This document shows, piece by piece, positions 17,987-27,850 of a DNA stretch of 34,965 nucleotides. Location: positions 1-34,965 of the forward strand of contig JANORB010000065.1 in NCBI GenBank assembly GCA_031415135.1. The letters run 5' to 3'. The notes beneath the pieces were generated by a model that saw nothing but the letters and a program-made list of their open reading frames with translations, was not told the DNA's origin and did no database searches. This stretch comes from LGRD01 sp031415135. GTDB taxonomy: Bacteria; Pseudomonadota; Gammaproteobacteria; Burkholderiales; Burkholderiaceae_C. A program made the position numbers and the translations under genes. Position 1 is the stretch's first letter; each line of letters starts with the position of its first letter.

Positions 17987-19854
17987 TGTTCGTCCATGTC
18001 GCGGCAGGTGGCGTCGCGGGTTTCGACCACCGAGAGCCAGGCGCCGATGCGTGGAAGCTCGTAGCGGAAAAAGTAGCGACAGGCCGCGAGTTTGCCCTGC
18101 AACTGCGCCGCATCGGCGTTCGCGCCGGAATCCGCACCCGCGAGCTGCGATTGCGCGCACAGCGCCACGTCCAGCCAGATCCAGGCCAGCACCGTGTGGC
18201 CGAACGCCTGCAGGTAAGGCGTGGCATTGGCCAGCGCCTCGGCCGGGTCGCCGCAGGCCCAGGCCGCCTGGGTCGCATCCATCAGGTGTTTCAATGCGGC
18301 GGCCAGCGCGTCGGCGTGTTCGGCCACAACAGGCTGGGCCAGCGCCCGCTCGATCGTGGCGTTGATGCGCGCGGCGAGCAACAACAGCCCCTTGCCGCCA
18401 TTCATCACCACCTTGCGGCCCAGCAGGTCCAGCGCCTGGATGCCGTGCGTGCCCTCGTGGATCATGTTCAGGCGGTTGTCGCGCCAATATTGCTCGACCG
18501 GAAAGTCGCGTGTGTAGCCATAGCCTCCGAGCACCTGGATCGCCAGGCTGTTGGCCTCCAGGCACCACTCGCTGGGCCAGCTCTTGGCGATCGGGGTGAG
18601 CATCTCCAGCAGCAGGCCGGCCTGCGCGGCAGCGTCGGGTGTGCCGGTGAGGTGCTCGTCGACCAGGCGCGCGCAGTACAGCGCCAGCGCCAGCGCTCCT
18701 TCGCAGTAGCTCTTCTGCGCCAGCAGCATGCGCTTCACGTCGGCGTGTTCAATGATGCGCACCGGCGGCGCGCTGGTGTCCTTGCCGGCGCTGCCGCCCT
18801 TGCCGGCCACGTTGCCCACGACCGGCCGGCCCTGTGTGCGCGTCTTGGCGTACTCCAGGCTGGCCTCGTAGCCGGCGTAGCCCAGCATCGCCGCGCCCAG
18901 GCCCACCGCGATGCGCGCCTCGTTCATCATGTGGAACATGCAGCGCAGGCCGTCGCCCGGCTGGCCCACCCGGTAGGCCACGGCACCGGCGCCACCGCGC
19001 ACCGGGTACTTGCCTTCGCCGAAGTTGAGCAGCGTGTTCGGAATGCCGCGATAACCGAGCTTGTGGTTCAGGCCCGCCAGCGCCACGTCGTTGCGCTCGC
19101 CGGTCAGCGCACCATCCAGGCCGACCAGCTTCTTGGGCACGATGAACAGCGAGATGCCGCGCGTGCCCGCCGCCAGCATGCCGTCGGCGCCGGGGATCTT
19201 GGCCAGCACCAGGTGGATGATGTTTTCCGCCAGCTCATGGTCGCCATTGGAAATCCACATCTTGTTGCCACGCAGCCGATAGCGCGGGCCCAGCGCGTCG
19301 GCCGCAAAATCGTCGCCATCGGGCGTCGCGCGCGTGCTGATGTCCGACAGGCTGGAGCCGGCCTGCGGCTCGGACAGGCACATGGTGCCGTAGAAGCGGC
19401 CGCTGAACTCGTTCCGGGCGAACACCTCCTTTTGCAGCGCGCTGCCGTGCGCCATCAGCAGGTTGGCATTGCCGCTGGTGAGCATGCCCCCGCCACCGAT
19501 GCCGATGCCGGCCTTGGAGAAAAAGCTGTTGGCCGCCATCTCCAGCACGCAGGGCAACTGCATGCCGCCCCAGCCGTAGTCTTGCGCCGCGGCCAGCATG
19601 CCGGACTCGACGTAGGCCCGCGCCGCCGCGTGGCTGGCCTCGGGCAGGTGCACCTTGTCGCCGTCGAACCACGGCTCTTCGGTGTCGGCGAGCCGATTGA
19701 ACGGCGCGAACTTTTCACGCGCGATGCGCTCGCAGGTGTCCAGCACCGACGCAAAGGTTTCGCGCGAATGATCGGCAAAGCGCGCGCGCTGGCGCAGCGA
19801 TTCAACGGCCAGCCAGTCGAACAGCAGGAAGTCGGCGGTGGGTCGGTAGCTCAT
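17977..19854 (-). CDS. Acyl-CoA dehydrogenase with C-terminal extension
   Basis: This 625-residue flavoprotein is of the long acyl-CoA dehydrogenase type (DmdC/AidB-like size) and should oxidise an acyl-CoA to the 2-enoyl-CoA, passing electrons to ETF. Visible features are the N-terminal helical domain, the FAD/substrate region MCLSEPQAGSSLSDI, the GNKMWISNGDHEL segment, LGYRGIPN, and the conserved QVLGGYGYTRDFPVEQYWRDNR followed by MIHEGTHGIQ, whose Glu is the likely catalytic base. The C-terminal part after about residue 470 is an additional all-helical domain. It overlaps the small membrane gene at its 3' end and follows the Sel1-like gene by 13 bases. The chain-length specificity is unknown; DmdC-like activity cannot be excluded. 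Confidence 0.93.
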   Translation of the reverse strand: MSYRPTADFLLFDWLAVESLRQRARFADHSRETFASVLDTCERIAREKFAPFNRLADTEEPWFDGDKVHLPEASHAAARAYVESGMLAAAQDYGWGGMQLPCVLEMAANSFFSKAGIGIGGGGMLTSGNANLLMAHGSALQKEVFARNEFSGRFYGTMCLSEPQAGSSLSDISTRATPDGDDFAADALGPRYRLRGNKMWISNGDHELAENIIHLVLAKIPGADGMLAAGTRGISLFIVPKKLVGLDGALTGERNDVALAGLNHKLGYRGIPNTLLNFGEGKYPVRGGAGAVAYRVGQPGDGLRCMFHMMNEARIAVGLGAAMLGYAGYEASLEYAKTRTQGRPVVGNVAGKGGSAGKDTSAPPVRIIEHADVKRMLLAQKSYCEGALALALYCARLVDEHLTGTPDAAAQAGLLLEMLTPIAKSWPSEWCLEANSLAIQVLGGYGYTRDFPVEQYWRDNRLNMIHEGTHGIQALDLLGRKVVMNGGKGLLLLAARINATIERALAQPVVAEHADALAAALKHLMDATQAAWACGDPAEALANATPYLQAFGHTVLAWIWLDVALCAQSQLAGADSGANADAAQLQGKLAACRYFFRYELPRIGAWLSVVETRDATCRDMDEQWF

Positions 19855-19867
19855 CGGTCGCTCGCGC

Positions 19868-20611
19868 TCATCTCAGAATGGGCTCGTCTTCCAGCACATC
19901 GAGCGCACCCTCGCCCTTGTAGCGCAAGCCGACCGGCACGGCCACGCGCGCATTGACCAACAGCTTGGGATCGGGCGGCGCCAGCGCCTTCACGACCTCG
20001 GGCACCCGCGCATTCACGGCCGCCGCAAGGGCGGCATACAGATCGGCCCGGGCCGCGGCGTCTTCGGTGGTCGGCCGCAGACTGATCTGGCGCGCGCGCA
20101 GGGCGTCGACCTCCAGCACAAACGCCGCTTCCAGCGGGCCGCGCATCGCGCCCGTCGGGTACTGCACGCTGGCCAGCACTTCGCTGAGCACGGCAAACGC
20201 ATAGCCGATCGAGTAGTCCCAGGCGAGCAACGGCTCGTTGGACGCGCCCTTGCCGGCCAGCCAGGCACCGGCATTGGAATAACTCTGCGGCACGCCCTGG
20301 CCGAGCGCGAACCGGCGCGACAGGCGCCGCACCGCCAGCGCGCTGCCAGCGCGTGCGGCCTGGGCCAGGAACTCGAGCGCGCGGGCGTCGCTGCGTTCGA
20401 CGCACTGCCCCGATTCGTGGTAGTTCGAGGCTCGCAAAAATGCCTCGGGCCGGCGCGCGGCGAGTTCGCGGTTGAGCGCTTCGAGCAGCTCGACACACTG
20501 CGCGCTGGGTGCTGCCGCCGGATCACGCCGGACCGCCTGGCCCGACGCGCCCTGGGCGACGACGCACAGCAAAAGCACCGCGACCGCCGACCGCGGCCAC
20601 AAGCGCTTCAT
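19868..20611 (-). CDS. Exported Sel1/TPR-like protein, unknown function
   Basis: The 247-residue protein starts with a signal peptide (basic KRLWPRS, hydrophobic core, end near SGQA at about residue 25). A single repeat-like stretch follows (ARALEFLAQAARAGSALAV and RRFALGQGVPQSYSNAGAW), which is the pattern of Sel1-type repeats used for protein-protein contact. The C-terminal half has no recognised motif. ATG 20611 is chosen over 20644 because the signal peptide begins there. It sits between thiolase and acyl-CoA dehydrogenase genes, with gaps of 45 and 13 bases. A periplasmic scaffold or envelope role is possible, not shown. Confidence 0.75.
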   Translation of the reverse strand: MKRLWPRSAVAVLLLCVVAQGASGQAVRRDPAAAPSAQCVELLEALNRELAARRPEAFLRASNYHESGQCVERSDARALEFLAQAARAGSALAVRRLSRRFALGQGVPQSYSNAGAWLAGKGASNEPLLAWDYSIGYAFAVLSEVLASVQYPTGAMRGPLEAAFVLEVDALRARQISLRPTTEDAAARADLYAALAAAVNARVPEVVKALAPPDPKLLVNARVAVPVGLRYKGEGALDVLEDEPILR

Positions 20612-20656
20612 GGCCGCTCGACGACGGACGCGATGCGGCGCCACGTCAAGCTGCCG

Positions 20657-21832
20657 TCACAGCACTTCGAACACACCCGCCGCACCCATGCCGCCGCCGA
20701 TGCACATGGTCACGACCACGCGCTTGGCGCCGCGGCGCTTGCCTTCGATCAGGGCATGCCCGGTGAGCCGCTGGCCGCTCACACCGTAAGGGTGGCCCAC
20801 GGCGATTGCGCCGCCGTTGACGTTGAGCCGGTCCATCGGGATGCCCAGCGTGTCGGCGCTGTACAGCACCTGCACGGCGAAAGCTTCGTTCAATTCCCAC
20901 AGGTCGATGTCGGCCACCGTCAGCCCCAGCCGCTTGAGCACCTTGGGCACCGCGAACACCGGGCCGATGCCCATCTCGTCGGGCTCGCAGCCGGCCACCG
21001 CAAAACCGAGAAAGCGCCCGAGCGGCTTGAGGCCGCGCTGGCTCGCCAGCGTTTCGCTCATCACCACGCAGGCCCCGGCGCCGTCGCTGAACTGGCTGGC
21101 GTTGCCGGCCGAGATCACCCCGCCGGGCATGGCCGGCTTGATGCCCATGATGCCCTCGTAGGTGGTGCCGGGGCGGATGCCCTCGTCGGCCTTGATCGTC
21201 ACTTCTTTCGTGCGCAGGCCCAGCACCGGGTCGGCCACGCCGGCGCTGACGGTGCAGGCCACCATCTCGTCATTGAATTTGCCGGCTTCCTGCGCGGCGC
21301 TGGCGCGCTGCTGGCTCTGCGCGCCGTAGCGGTCCATGCGCTCGCGGTCGATCTTGTAGCGCTTGGCCACCTGCTCGGCGGTCTGCAGCATGTTCCAGTA
21401 AATCTCGGGCTTGTGCTCGGCCAGCCACGGGTCGGCGCCCATGTGGCGGTTGGCTTCGTTCTGCACGCAGGAGATGCTCTCCACGCCACCGGCGACGATG
21501 ATGTCGGACTCGCCCGCGATGATGCGCTGCGCGGCCATCGCAATCGTCTGCAGGCCGCTGGAGCAAAAGCGGTTCACCGTCATGCCGCTGGTGGTGACGG
21601 GCAGGCCGGCGCGCAGCGCGATCTGGCGCGCGATGTTGCCGCCGGTTGCGCCCTCGGGCGTGGCGCAGCCCATGATGACGTCGTCGACCTCGGCCGCGTC
21701 GATGCCGGCGCGTTGCACCGCCGCCTTGACGGCAAAGCCGCCGAGCGTGGCGCCGTGGGTCATGTTGAAAGCGCCCTTCCAGCTCTTGGCGAGCGGTGTG
21801 CGGGCGGTGGAAACGATCACGGCATTCGTCAT
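20657..21832 (-). CDS. Acetyl-CoA C-acyltransferase (thiolase, FadA-like)
   Basis: This 391-residue thiolase should cleave 3-ketoacyl-CoA with CoA, the last step of beta-oxidation, or run the reverse condensation. The nucleophile is Cys90 in NRFCSSGLQ, with His347 (GGAIAVGHPYG) and Cys377 (CIGGGMG) completing the active site, all in the expected positions. Length and motifs are those of the degradative thiolase I type. It begins 36 bases after the FadB-like gene, so it should form a trifunctional pathway pair with it. The chain-length preference cannot be read from sequence. Confidence 0.94.
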   Translation of the reverse strand: MTNAVIVSTARTPLAKSWKGAFNMTHGATLGGFAVKAAVQRAGIDAAEVDDVIMGCATPEGATGGNIARQIALRAGLPVTTSGMTVNRFCSSGLQTIAMAAQRIIAGESDIIVAGGVESISCVQNEANRHMGADPWLAEHKPEIYWNMLQTAEQVAKRYKIDRERMDRYGAQSQQRASAAQEAGKFNDEMVACTVSAGVADPVLGLRTKEVTIKADEGIRPGTTYEGIMGIKPAMPGGVISAGNASQFSDGAGACVVMSETLASQRGLKPLGRFLGFAVAGCEPDEMGIGPVFAVPKVLKRLGLTVADIDLWELNEAFAVQVLYSADTLGIPMDRLNVNGGAIAVGHPYGVSGQRLTGHALIEGKRRGAKRVVVTMCIGGGMGAAGVFEVL

Positions 21833-21868
21833 GGCTTGGCTCCGGGGCGGTTGGTTGAGTGTCGGCGG

Positions 21869-23962
<2,094 letters not shown>

Positions 23963-23983
23963 GGGTGGGGTCCTCTTGAAGAA

Positions 23984-24004
23984 TAGAACGATCGGACGAT
24001 TCTA
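23984..24004. promoter_or_regulatory. Operator-like inverted repeat over a -10-like hexamer upstream of the fadB-like gene
   Basis: A 21-base element has arms TAGAA and TTCTA and contains a direct repeat ACGAT-CGG-ACGAT. On the minus strand the element begins TAGAAT (24004-23999), a five-of-six match to the -10 consensus, so a bound repressor would cover the promoter. TetR-family regulators of fatty acid genes bind sites of this kind, but no TetR gene is in the window. The inner part of the palindrome is imperfect. Confidence 0.45.
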
Positions 24005-24047
24005 GGAGGCTGCCGAGGCCCGCTCCTGTCACTGCGGCGACTCAGCC

Positions 24048-24743
24048 TCAGACCTCGAGCCACTCCTTGCGCACCGCGTCGTTCGCTTTCAGGTCGGCGG
24101 CGGTGCCTTCGAACACGATCTTGCCGTGCCCCATGACATACAGGCGCTTTGAAATTCGCAGCGCGATCGTCAGCTTTTGCTCGACCAGCAGGATCGCCAC
24201 GCCGCGGCCGGCAATCTGCTCCAGCAGGTGGGCGACGAGTTCGACGATCTTGGGCGCCAGGCCCTCGGTCGGCTCGTCGATCATCACCAGATCGGGGTCG
24301 CCCATCAAGGTGCGGCAGATCGTCAGCATCTGCTGCTCGCCGCCCGACAGCACACCGCCCGCCGTATCAGCGCGTTCGCGCAGGCGCGGGAACAACTCGA
24401 ACATGTCGTCCATGCTCCAGCGCCCGCCGGCATGCTTGCCTTTCATGCCCAGGATCAGGTTTTCGCGCACCGTCAGACGGGGGAAGATGTCGCGGTTCTC
24501 GGGCACGTAGCCCAGCCCGCAATGGGCAATCTGGTGCGGCTTGAGGGCGCCGATCTCGCGCCCCTTGAACTTCACGGAACCGTGCCGCACCACGTCGCCC
24601 ATGATGGCCTTGATGGTGGTCGAACGGCCCACTCCGTTGCGGCCCAGCAGCGAGACGATCTCGCCCTCGCCGACACGGAAATTCACCCCCTGCAGGATGT
24701 GGCTCTTGCCGTAGTAGGCATGCAGGTCGCTCACCTCAAGCAT
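24048..24743 (-). CDS. livF: ABC transporter ATP-binding protein LivF (branched-chain amino acid type)
   Basis: This 231-residue ATPase is the LivF type subunit of a HAAT-family importer. The domains are in normal order: Walker A, LSGGEQQ signature (132-137 plus Q), Walker B ending in Glu157 (VMIDEPTEGLAP). Walker A reads GRNGVGRST at 34-42, with Arg40 (codon CGT) where Lys is expected. The H-loop has Gln189 (LVEQK) instead of His, which is usual for LivF. Start ATG 24743 has a GAGG ribosome binding site and overlaps livG by eight bases; ATG 24767 is an in-frame alternative. Substrate is probably a branched-chain amino acid, amide or carboxylate. Confidence 0.92.
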   Translation of the reverse strand: MLEVSDLHAYYGKSHILQGVNFRVGEGEIVSLLGRNGVGRSTTIKAIMGDVVRHGSVKFKGREIGALKPHQIAHCGLGYVPENRDIFPRLTVRENLILGMKGKHAGGRWSMDDMFELFPRLRERADTAGGVLSGGEQQMLTICRTLMGDPDLVMIDEPTEGLAPKIVELVAHLLEQIAGRGVAILLVEQKLTIALRISKRLYVMGHGKIVFEGTAADLKANDAVRKEWLEV

Positions 24744-25518
24744 GGCCGCCCTCGCGCTGGTTCGCATCTTCGGCCGCCACGCCCAGGTAGGCTTCCTGCA
24801 CGGCCGGGTTGGCGCGGATGCGCTCGGGCGTGTCGGTGGCGATCACCTGGCCATACACCAGCACCGAGATGCGATCGGCCAGGTCGAACACCACGCTCAT
24901 GTCGTGCTCGACCATCACCAGCGTCTTGCCCTCGGTGATGCGCCGGATCAGCGCCACCGCATGTTCGGTTTCGGAGTGGCTCATGCCCGCAGTCGGCTCG
25001 TCGAGCATGATCACGTCGGCGCCGGTGGCAATGGTGATGCCGATCTCCAGCGCGCGCTGCTCGGCATACGACAACACGCCGGCCGGCGTTTCGCGCCGCG
25101 CTGCCAGGTTGATCTGTTCCAGGATCTGCTCGGTGCGTTCACGCGCATCGCGCGCCCGCTCGACCCGATGCCAGAATGAATAGCGGTAACCCAGCGACCA
25201 CAGCACCCCGCAGCGAATGTTCTCGAACACACTGAGGCGCGGAAAGATGTTGGTCACCTGAAAACTGCGCGACAGGCCGCGCCGGTTGATCTGGAAGGCG
25301 GCTAGGCCGGTGATGTTTTCACCCTTGAGCCGCACCTCGCCCGATGTGACCGGAAAGCGCCCGCTGACCAGGTGGAACAAGGTCGACTTGCCCGCGCCGT
25401 TGGGGCCGATGATGGCGTGGCGTTCGCCTTGCACCACATCGAGGCTGATGCCGCGGATGATCGGCGTGGCGCCGAAGCTCTTGCGCAGGTCGACGAGTTG
25501 GAGTGCCAGCGTGGTCAT
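24736..25518 (-). CDS. livG: ABC transporter ATP-binding protein LivG (branched-chain amino acid type)
   Basis: This 260-residue ATPase is the LivG type subunit. Walker A is GPNGAGKST at 38-46, Walker B ends in Glu174 (MLDEPTAGM) and the H-loop has His205 (VEHDM), so its own nucleotide-binding residues look intact. The signature motif is LSYAEQ at 149-154, deviating from LSGGQ as in other LivG proteins. ATG 25518 is chosen because the family start (MTTLALQLVDLRKSF) begins there; the frame is open to 25569. It lies 10 bases after livM and overlaps livF, so it is part of one operon. Confidence 0.93.
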   Translation of the reverse strand: MTTLALQLVDLRKSFGATPIIRGISLDVVQGERHAIIGPNGAGKSTLFHLVSGRFPVTSGEVRLKGENITGLAAFQINRRGLSRSFQVTNIFPRLSVFENIRCGVLWSLGYRYSFWHRVERARDARERTEQILEQINLAARRETPAGVLSYAEQRALEIGITIATGADVIMLDEPTAGMSHSETEHAVALIRRITEGKTLVMVEHDMSVVFDLADRISVLVYGQVIATDTPERIRANPAVQEAYLGVAAEDANQREGGHA

Positions 25519-25528
25519 GGCGCGATGC

Positions 25529-26782
25529 TCATTGGCCCAGCTTGCGGCGCGACTCGGCCAGCGTGGCATGCCAGGCCGCCGACACCCTGGGCATCACGAG
25601 GCGCAGCGCCACGAAGCCCGCGACCAGCAAGACCAGGATGCCGGCCCACGCGATCGGCGACGTCGCGTCGTAGCTGATCCCGAACAATCGCATCGCCGGT
25701 CCCTCGGCCGCCTTGACGAGCAAGTGGTGGCTGGTCTCGATCAACAGCACCGCGCCGGCGCACAACGCCAGCGCCGGCACGGCCCCGAGCGCGTAGGCCG
25801 GCAGCACCCGGGCCAGCCTGCCGGCGGCCACCAGCGGCCGGTGCATCAGCAGCAGCCCGGCCAGTCCGCCGGGCGCATACATCACCACCAGCACGAACAT
25901 CAGGCCGACATAGAGAAGCCAGGCGCCGGTGTAGTCGGACAGCGAAATCTGCAGCGCCGTCATCAGCACCGCGCCGATGATTGGGCCGATGAAAAACGCG
26001 ATGCCGCCGATGTAGGCCATCAACAGCACAAAACCTGAAGGGCCGGCCCCCACCACGCTGGAGGTCACGATCTCGTAGTGGATGGCCGCCAGGCCGCCGG
26101 CCACACCGGCAAAAAAACCGGAGGTGCAAAAGGCCAGGAAGCGCACCATGTGCGTGCTGTAGCCGAGGAACTCGGCCCGCTCGGGGTTGTCGCGCACCGC
26201 GTTGCACATGCGCCCCAGCGGCGTGCGGGTGAAGGCGTACATCGCCACCACACACAGCAGGCACCAGGCGGCGATCAGGTAGTAGACCTGGATCTGCGGC
26301 CCGAAGTTGAGGCCGAACACCCGCAGCGTGCCGGTGCGGTTGGTCGAGATGCCGCCCTCGCCGCCGACGAAGCCGCGCAGGATCAGCGAACACGCGGCCA
26401 CCAGTTCGCCGATGCCCAGCGAGATCATTGCGAACGCGGTGCCGGCACGCTTGGTCGAGACCCAGCCGAAGATCACGGCGAACGTGAGGCCGGCCAGCCC
26501 GCCCACCAGCGGCATCACCGGCAGCGGCACTGGCCACTTGCCCGCGCCGATCACGTTGAGTGCGTGGGCCGTGATGAAGCCACCCAGGCCGTAGTACACC
26601 GCGTGGCCGAACGACAGCATGCCGGTCTGCCCCAGCAGCATGTTGTAGGACAGCGCGAAGATGATCGAAAAGCCCATCAGGCTCATCATGGTGATCGCCG
26701 CGCCGCTGGAAAACACCAGCGGCAGCAGCAGCAGCGCGATCGCCGCGCCCAGCCATGGCAGGGTGTGCAGGCGGCTGCTCAT
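25529..26782 (-). CDS. livM: ABC transporter permease LivM (branched-chain amino acid type) with extended C-terminus
   Basis: This 417-residue permease has the LivM hallmarks: SYNMLLGQTGMLSFGHAVYYGLGGF at about 45-69, the GEGGISTNRTG loop, and the cytoplasmic segment with AVRDNPERAEFLGYS (195-209) that contacts the ATPase. The core ends near residue 313 (MYAPGGLAGLLL). A further hundred residues follow, with two more hydrophobic segments at about 328-348 and 377-395, which many LivM proteins lack. It is spaced 19 bases from livH and 10 from livG. It forms the membrane channel together with LivH. Confidence 0.93.
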   Translation of the reverse strand: MSSRLHTLPWLGAAIALLLLPLVFSSGAAITMMSLMGFSIIFALSYNMLLGQTGMLSFGHAVYYGLGGFITAHALNVIGAGKWPVPLPVMPLVGGLAGLTFAVIFGWVSTKRAGTAFAMISLGIGELVAACSLILRGFVGGEGGISTNRTGTLRVFGLNFGPQIQVYYLIAAWCLLCVVAMYAFTRTPLGRMCNAVRDNPERAEFLGYSTHMVRFLAFCTSGFFAGVAGGLAAIHYEIVTSSVVGAGPSGFVLLMAYIGGIAFFIGPIIGAVLMTALQISLSDYTGAWLLYVGLMFVLVVMYAPGGLAGLLLMHRPLVAAGRLARVLPAYALGAVPALALCAGAVLLIETSHHLLVKAAEGPAMRLFGISYDATSPIAWAGILVLLVAGFVALRLVMPRVSAAWHATLAESRRKLGQ

Positions 26783-26801
26783 GCGAGCCCTTGGGTGCGA
26801 A

Positions 26802-27752
26802 TCATGTGTCCCGGTTGCCCATCAGGCCGTGCGGTCGAAACACCAGCACCAGCACCAGCAAGAGGTAGGGAATGATGGGCGCCACCTGCGCCACCGTGGC
26901 CATCCACAGGTCGCCGCCGATCGACTCGCGCGTCAGGGTCAGGCCGACGCGCGCGAACACATCGGCCAGCGACACGTTGAGCGCCACCGCGAAGGTCTGC
27001 ACCAGGCCGATCAGCAACGAGGCGACGAACGCCCCGGGCAACGAACCGAGCCCGCCCACGACCACGACGACAAACAGGATCGGCCCGAGCGACGCCGCCA
27101 TCGCCGGCTGCGTGATCAGCGCCGGCCCGGCGATCACGCCCGCCAACGCCGCGAGCGCACAACCGGCGCCGAACACCATCATGAAGACCAGCGGCACGTT
27201 GTGCCCCAGCGTGCCGACCATGTTGGGGTGGGTCAGCGCGGCCTGGATGACGAGCCCGACCCGGGTGCGTGTGAGCAGCAGCAGCAGGCCCAGGAACACC
27301 GCCACCGACATCAGCAGCATGAACATCCGGAATGCGGGGTAGGTCGTCTCGAACAAGGTGAATGCCGAGAAGTTGAGCGCCTGCGGAACGCGGTAGTCCA
27401 CCGGCACCTTGCCCCAGACCATCTGCACGATCTCCTCGATCATGAAGGCCAGCCCGAAGGTGAACAGCAACTCGGCGACGTGGCCGTGTTTGTGCACGGC
27501 TCGCAGGCCGTAGCGCTCGATCAAGGCCCCGACCACGCCCGCCAGCAGCGGCGCCAGCACCAGCCCGGGCCAGTAGCCCACGTACTTGCTGATCTGGTAG
27601 CCGAAGTACGCGCCCAGCATGTAGAAGCTGGCGTGGGCGAAATTGAGCACGCCCATCATGCTGAAGATCAGCGTCAGGCCGCTGGCCAGCAGGAACAACA
27701 GCATGCCGTAGAGCAGGCCGTTGAGCGTGGAGAAGATGATCAGTTCGAGCAC
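26802..27752 (-). CDS. livH: ABC transporter permease LivH (branched-chain amino acid type)
   Basis: This 316-residue permease of the LivH type has about eight membrane segments, including the N-terminal NGLLYGMLLFLLASGLTLIF and MGVLNFAHASFYMLGAYFGY features, and the PLVFMMVFGAGCALAALAGV and GPILFVVVVVGGLGSLPGA segments of the family. The start is GTG at 27752. The substrate-binding protein gene lies 98 bases upstream and livM follows after 19 bases. It works as one of two membrane subunits of the importer. Confidence 0.94.
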   Translation of the reverse strand: MLELIIFSTLNGLLYGMLLFLLASGLTLIFSMMGVLNFAHASFYMLGAYFGYQISKYVGYWPGLVLAPLLAGVVGALIERYGLRAVHKHGHVAELLFTFGLAFMIEEIVQMVWGKVPVDYRVPQALNFSAFTLFETTYPAFRMFMLLMSVAVFLGLLLLLTRTRVGLVIQAALTHPNMVGTLGHNVPLVFMMVFGAGCALAALAGVIAGPALITQPAMAASLGPILFVVVVVGGLGSLPGAFVASLLIGLVQTFAVALNVSLADVFARVGLTLTRESIGGDLWMATVAQVAPIIPYLLLVLVLVFRPHGLMGNRDT

Positions 27753-27794
27753 GGGCGGACTTGTTGTTTTTGGCGAGCCGGCGAATCACCGACA

Positions 27795-27819
27795 GGGCCG
27801 GCGCACCGCTTTGCGGCCC
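27795..27819. promoter_or_regulatory. Inverted repeat in the livK-livH gap, possible mRNA processing or attenuation stem
   Basis: GGGCCG (27795-27800) pairs with CGGCCC (27814-27819); within it a competing CCGC-TTT-GCGG hairpin (27806-27816) can form. Stems between a binding-protein gene and its permease genes often stabilise the upstream mRNA so the binding protein is made in excess. No T-run follows. This is a structure seen by eye, not a folded calculation. Confidence 0.35.
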
Positions 27820-27850
27820 GCCCGGTCGGTCAGCCTCAAACCCAACCCGG

